NCBI RefSeq assembly: GCF_000023125.1
Contig: NC_013037.1
Coordinates: forward strand, 6,736,501 to 6,800,500
Source of the DNA: Dyadobacter fermentans DSM 18053
Lineage (GTDB): Bacteria > Bacteroidota > Bacteroidia > Cytophagales > Spirosomataceae
DNA length: 64,000 nucleotides
Direction of reading: 5' to 3'
Part shown: in pieces, positions 63,249-64,000 of the stretch
Layout: each line of letters starts with the position of its first letter
Position numbering within the stretch: position 1 is the stretch's first letter
The notes under the pieces: model-generated
The model's input: the letters and a program-made list of their open reading frames with translations, nothing else
Told to the model about the DNA's origin: nothing
Databases searched by the model: none
Translations under genes and position numbers: made by a program

Positions 63249-64000
63249 CTAGTTAATACCAACACCCGCACTCGCATAGCCGGCGATGGTTGATGCGATA
63301 AAGGAGCCAGGAGCCGATGCCGAATAGACCAGTAGCAACCGGGTGCCTGCGGTAACAGGTATGCTAAGGCCTGACGTCACGCCGGAGCTCACAGTACCGA
63401 TTGCGATTATGCCCGTCAACGCCGGCGCCAGTGTTACGATGGCTCCCGGAACAGGTGTGAATGTATTACTGTTTGCAGGCGCGGAGTAAAGCTGGGCCTG
63501 AATGGTCGCTGCGGCTCCTATGAGGGACAATGCTACCGTGTTGCTGAAAAAGCCGGACATGGATGTAATGGTCCCATCGCGCGGTACCGAGAATGCCATG
63601 TTCGCAAGCAAAGTAGCGTCAATCGCGCCGCCAACCAGGGACACGTCCGTAGCGCTATTGCCGAATCCTACCACTGATGCTGTTCCCACGAGCCCACCGA
63701 GAAGGACGGTCATCACAACCGGCGTACCAGATGCGTAGGGGATAATGGTCGGATTTGCAACAGCCGGAGCGGTTTTTAATGGAACCCATTCAGAACCGGT
63801 GTAATACCAGAAGCCTGCATCGCCGTTGGTTTGATAAACCAGCAAGCCGGTAGCTGGGCTGGCAATACCTGCACGTTCGGTGTCGAGCATTCGCGGAATC
63901 AGGAGCCCCTTGTTAGTGGATTCAATATCCAGCTGGGCGCTGGTATTGGGGGTGGTGGTCCCGATCCCGACCTGTGCGTTGGCCGTGAATGCAAACAATG
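63249..64000 (-). CDS. Secreted surface protein with BclB-type C-terminal domain (N-terminus outside window)
   Basis: The gene continues past the right edge; the ATG near 63998 falls inside what looks like the signal peptide (FAFTANAQ), so the true start is outside. The N-module ([32 protein letters not shown]) is shared with the next gene. The C-terminal 170 residues ([77 protein letters not shown]) match the pattern of the BclB exosporium-protein C-terminal domain known from Bacillus. No collagen repeat is visible. Confidence 0.8.
   Translation of the reverse strand, partial: LFAFTANAQVGIGTTTPNTSAQLDIESTNKGLLIPRMLDTERAGIASPATGLLVYQTNGDAGFWYYTGSEWVPLKTAPAVANPTIIPYASGTPVVMTVLLGGLVGTASVVGFGNSATDVSLVGGAIDATLLANMAFSVPRDGTITSMSGFFSNTVALSLIGAAATIQAQLYSAPANSNTFTPVPGAIVTLAPALTGIIAIGTVSSGVTSGLSIPVTAGTRLLLVYSASAPGSFIASTIAGYASAGVGIN

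Overview
The window reads as a chromosomal segment of a Bacteroidota bacterium of the order Cytophagales, most like Dyadobacter or a close Spirosomataceae relative. This is inferred from gene content, not from a search. Supporting features are a type IX secretion C-terminal tail, a sigma/FecR pair, GEVED-domain surface proteins, few Shine-Dalgarno sequences, possible TAnnTTTG promoter boxes, and roughly 50-55% GC.

Layout. 1-4.3 kb: two secreted surface proteins (a GEVED/Ig-repeat protein cut by the left edge and a leucine-rich-repeat type IX substrate), then tRNA-Leu(CAA). 4.7-7.4 kb: a lone MacB-like permease and a conserved secreted protein usually misnamed asparagine synthetase B. 7.6-16.7 kb: an efflux and signalling locus (HlyD adaptor, TolC, MacB-type ATPase, two FtsX-type permeases, NtrC-family regulator, histidine kinase) whose gaps are filled with an octamer repeat family. 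16.7-22 kb (minus strand): phosphotriesterase-like enzyme, site-2 protease, HAD phosphatase, accA and a beta-CASP nuclease. 22.2-24.4 kb: dacB, whose 3' end is present three times in a 281-bp tandem array carrying REP-like hairpins. 24.4-26.8 kb: hslV and the pyruvate dehydrogenase E2 gene. 27-32.8 kb: a tightly overlapping six-gene cluster (membrane protein, two methyltransferases, HpcH/HpaI aldolase, D-2-hydroxyacid dehydrogenase, GT2 glycosyltransferase) of unknown product. 32.8-36.2 kb: lepA and two membrane proteins.

36.3-43.2 kb: a TetR-controlled efflux operon (TolC, HlyD lipoprotein, two ATPases, two ABC-2 permeases) resembling E. coli CecR-YbhGFSR; matching palindromes lie before the regulator and before the pump. 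43.2-46.3 kb: a sugar-oxidation operon (FucP-like permease, SDR, zinc alcohol dehydrogenase) in which permease and SDR have changed key residues. 46.5-49.8 kb: an orphan LytTR regulator and cytochrome bd oxidase. 50-58.5 kb: a RelE-type toxin-antitoxin pair, 3-hydroxyacyl-CoA dehydrogenase, CsbD, AGE-family epimerase, a PolX-like protein with an altered polymerase site, a DUF4143 ATPase behind three operator-like palindromes, OxyR, and a KilA-N protein with a 32-bp perfect palindrome. 58.6-64 kb: a small basic repeat protein, an ECF sigma/FecR pair coupled to an unusual STN-plus-GVQ-repeat protein, and two modular surface proteins, one with a BclB-like C-terminal domain and cut by the right edge.

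The strongest candidates for undescribed biology are the REP-like element that has triplicated the end of dacB, the inverted octamer repeats inside operons, the palindrome arrays at the DUF4143 and KilA-N genes, and the sigma/anti-sigma/GVQ-repeat system. No phage, insertion sequence, CRISPR array or rRNA was seen.
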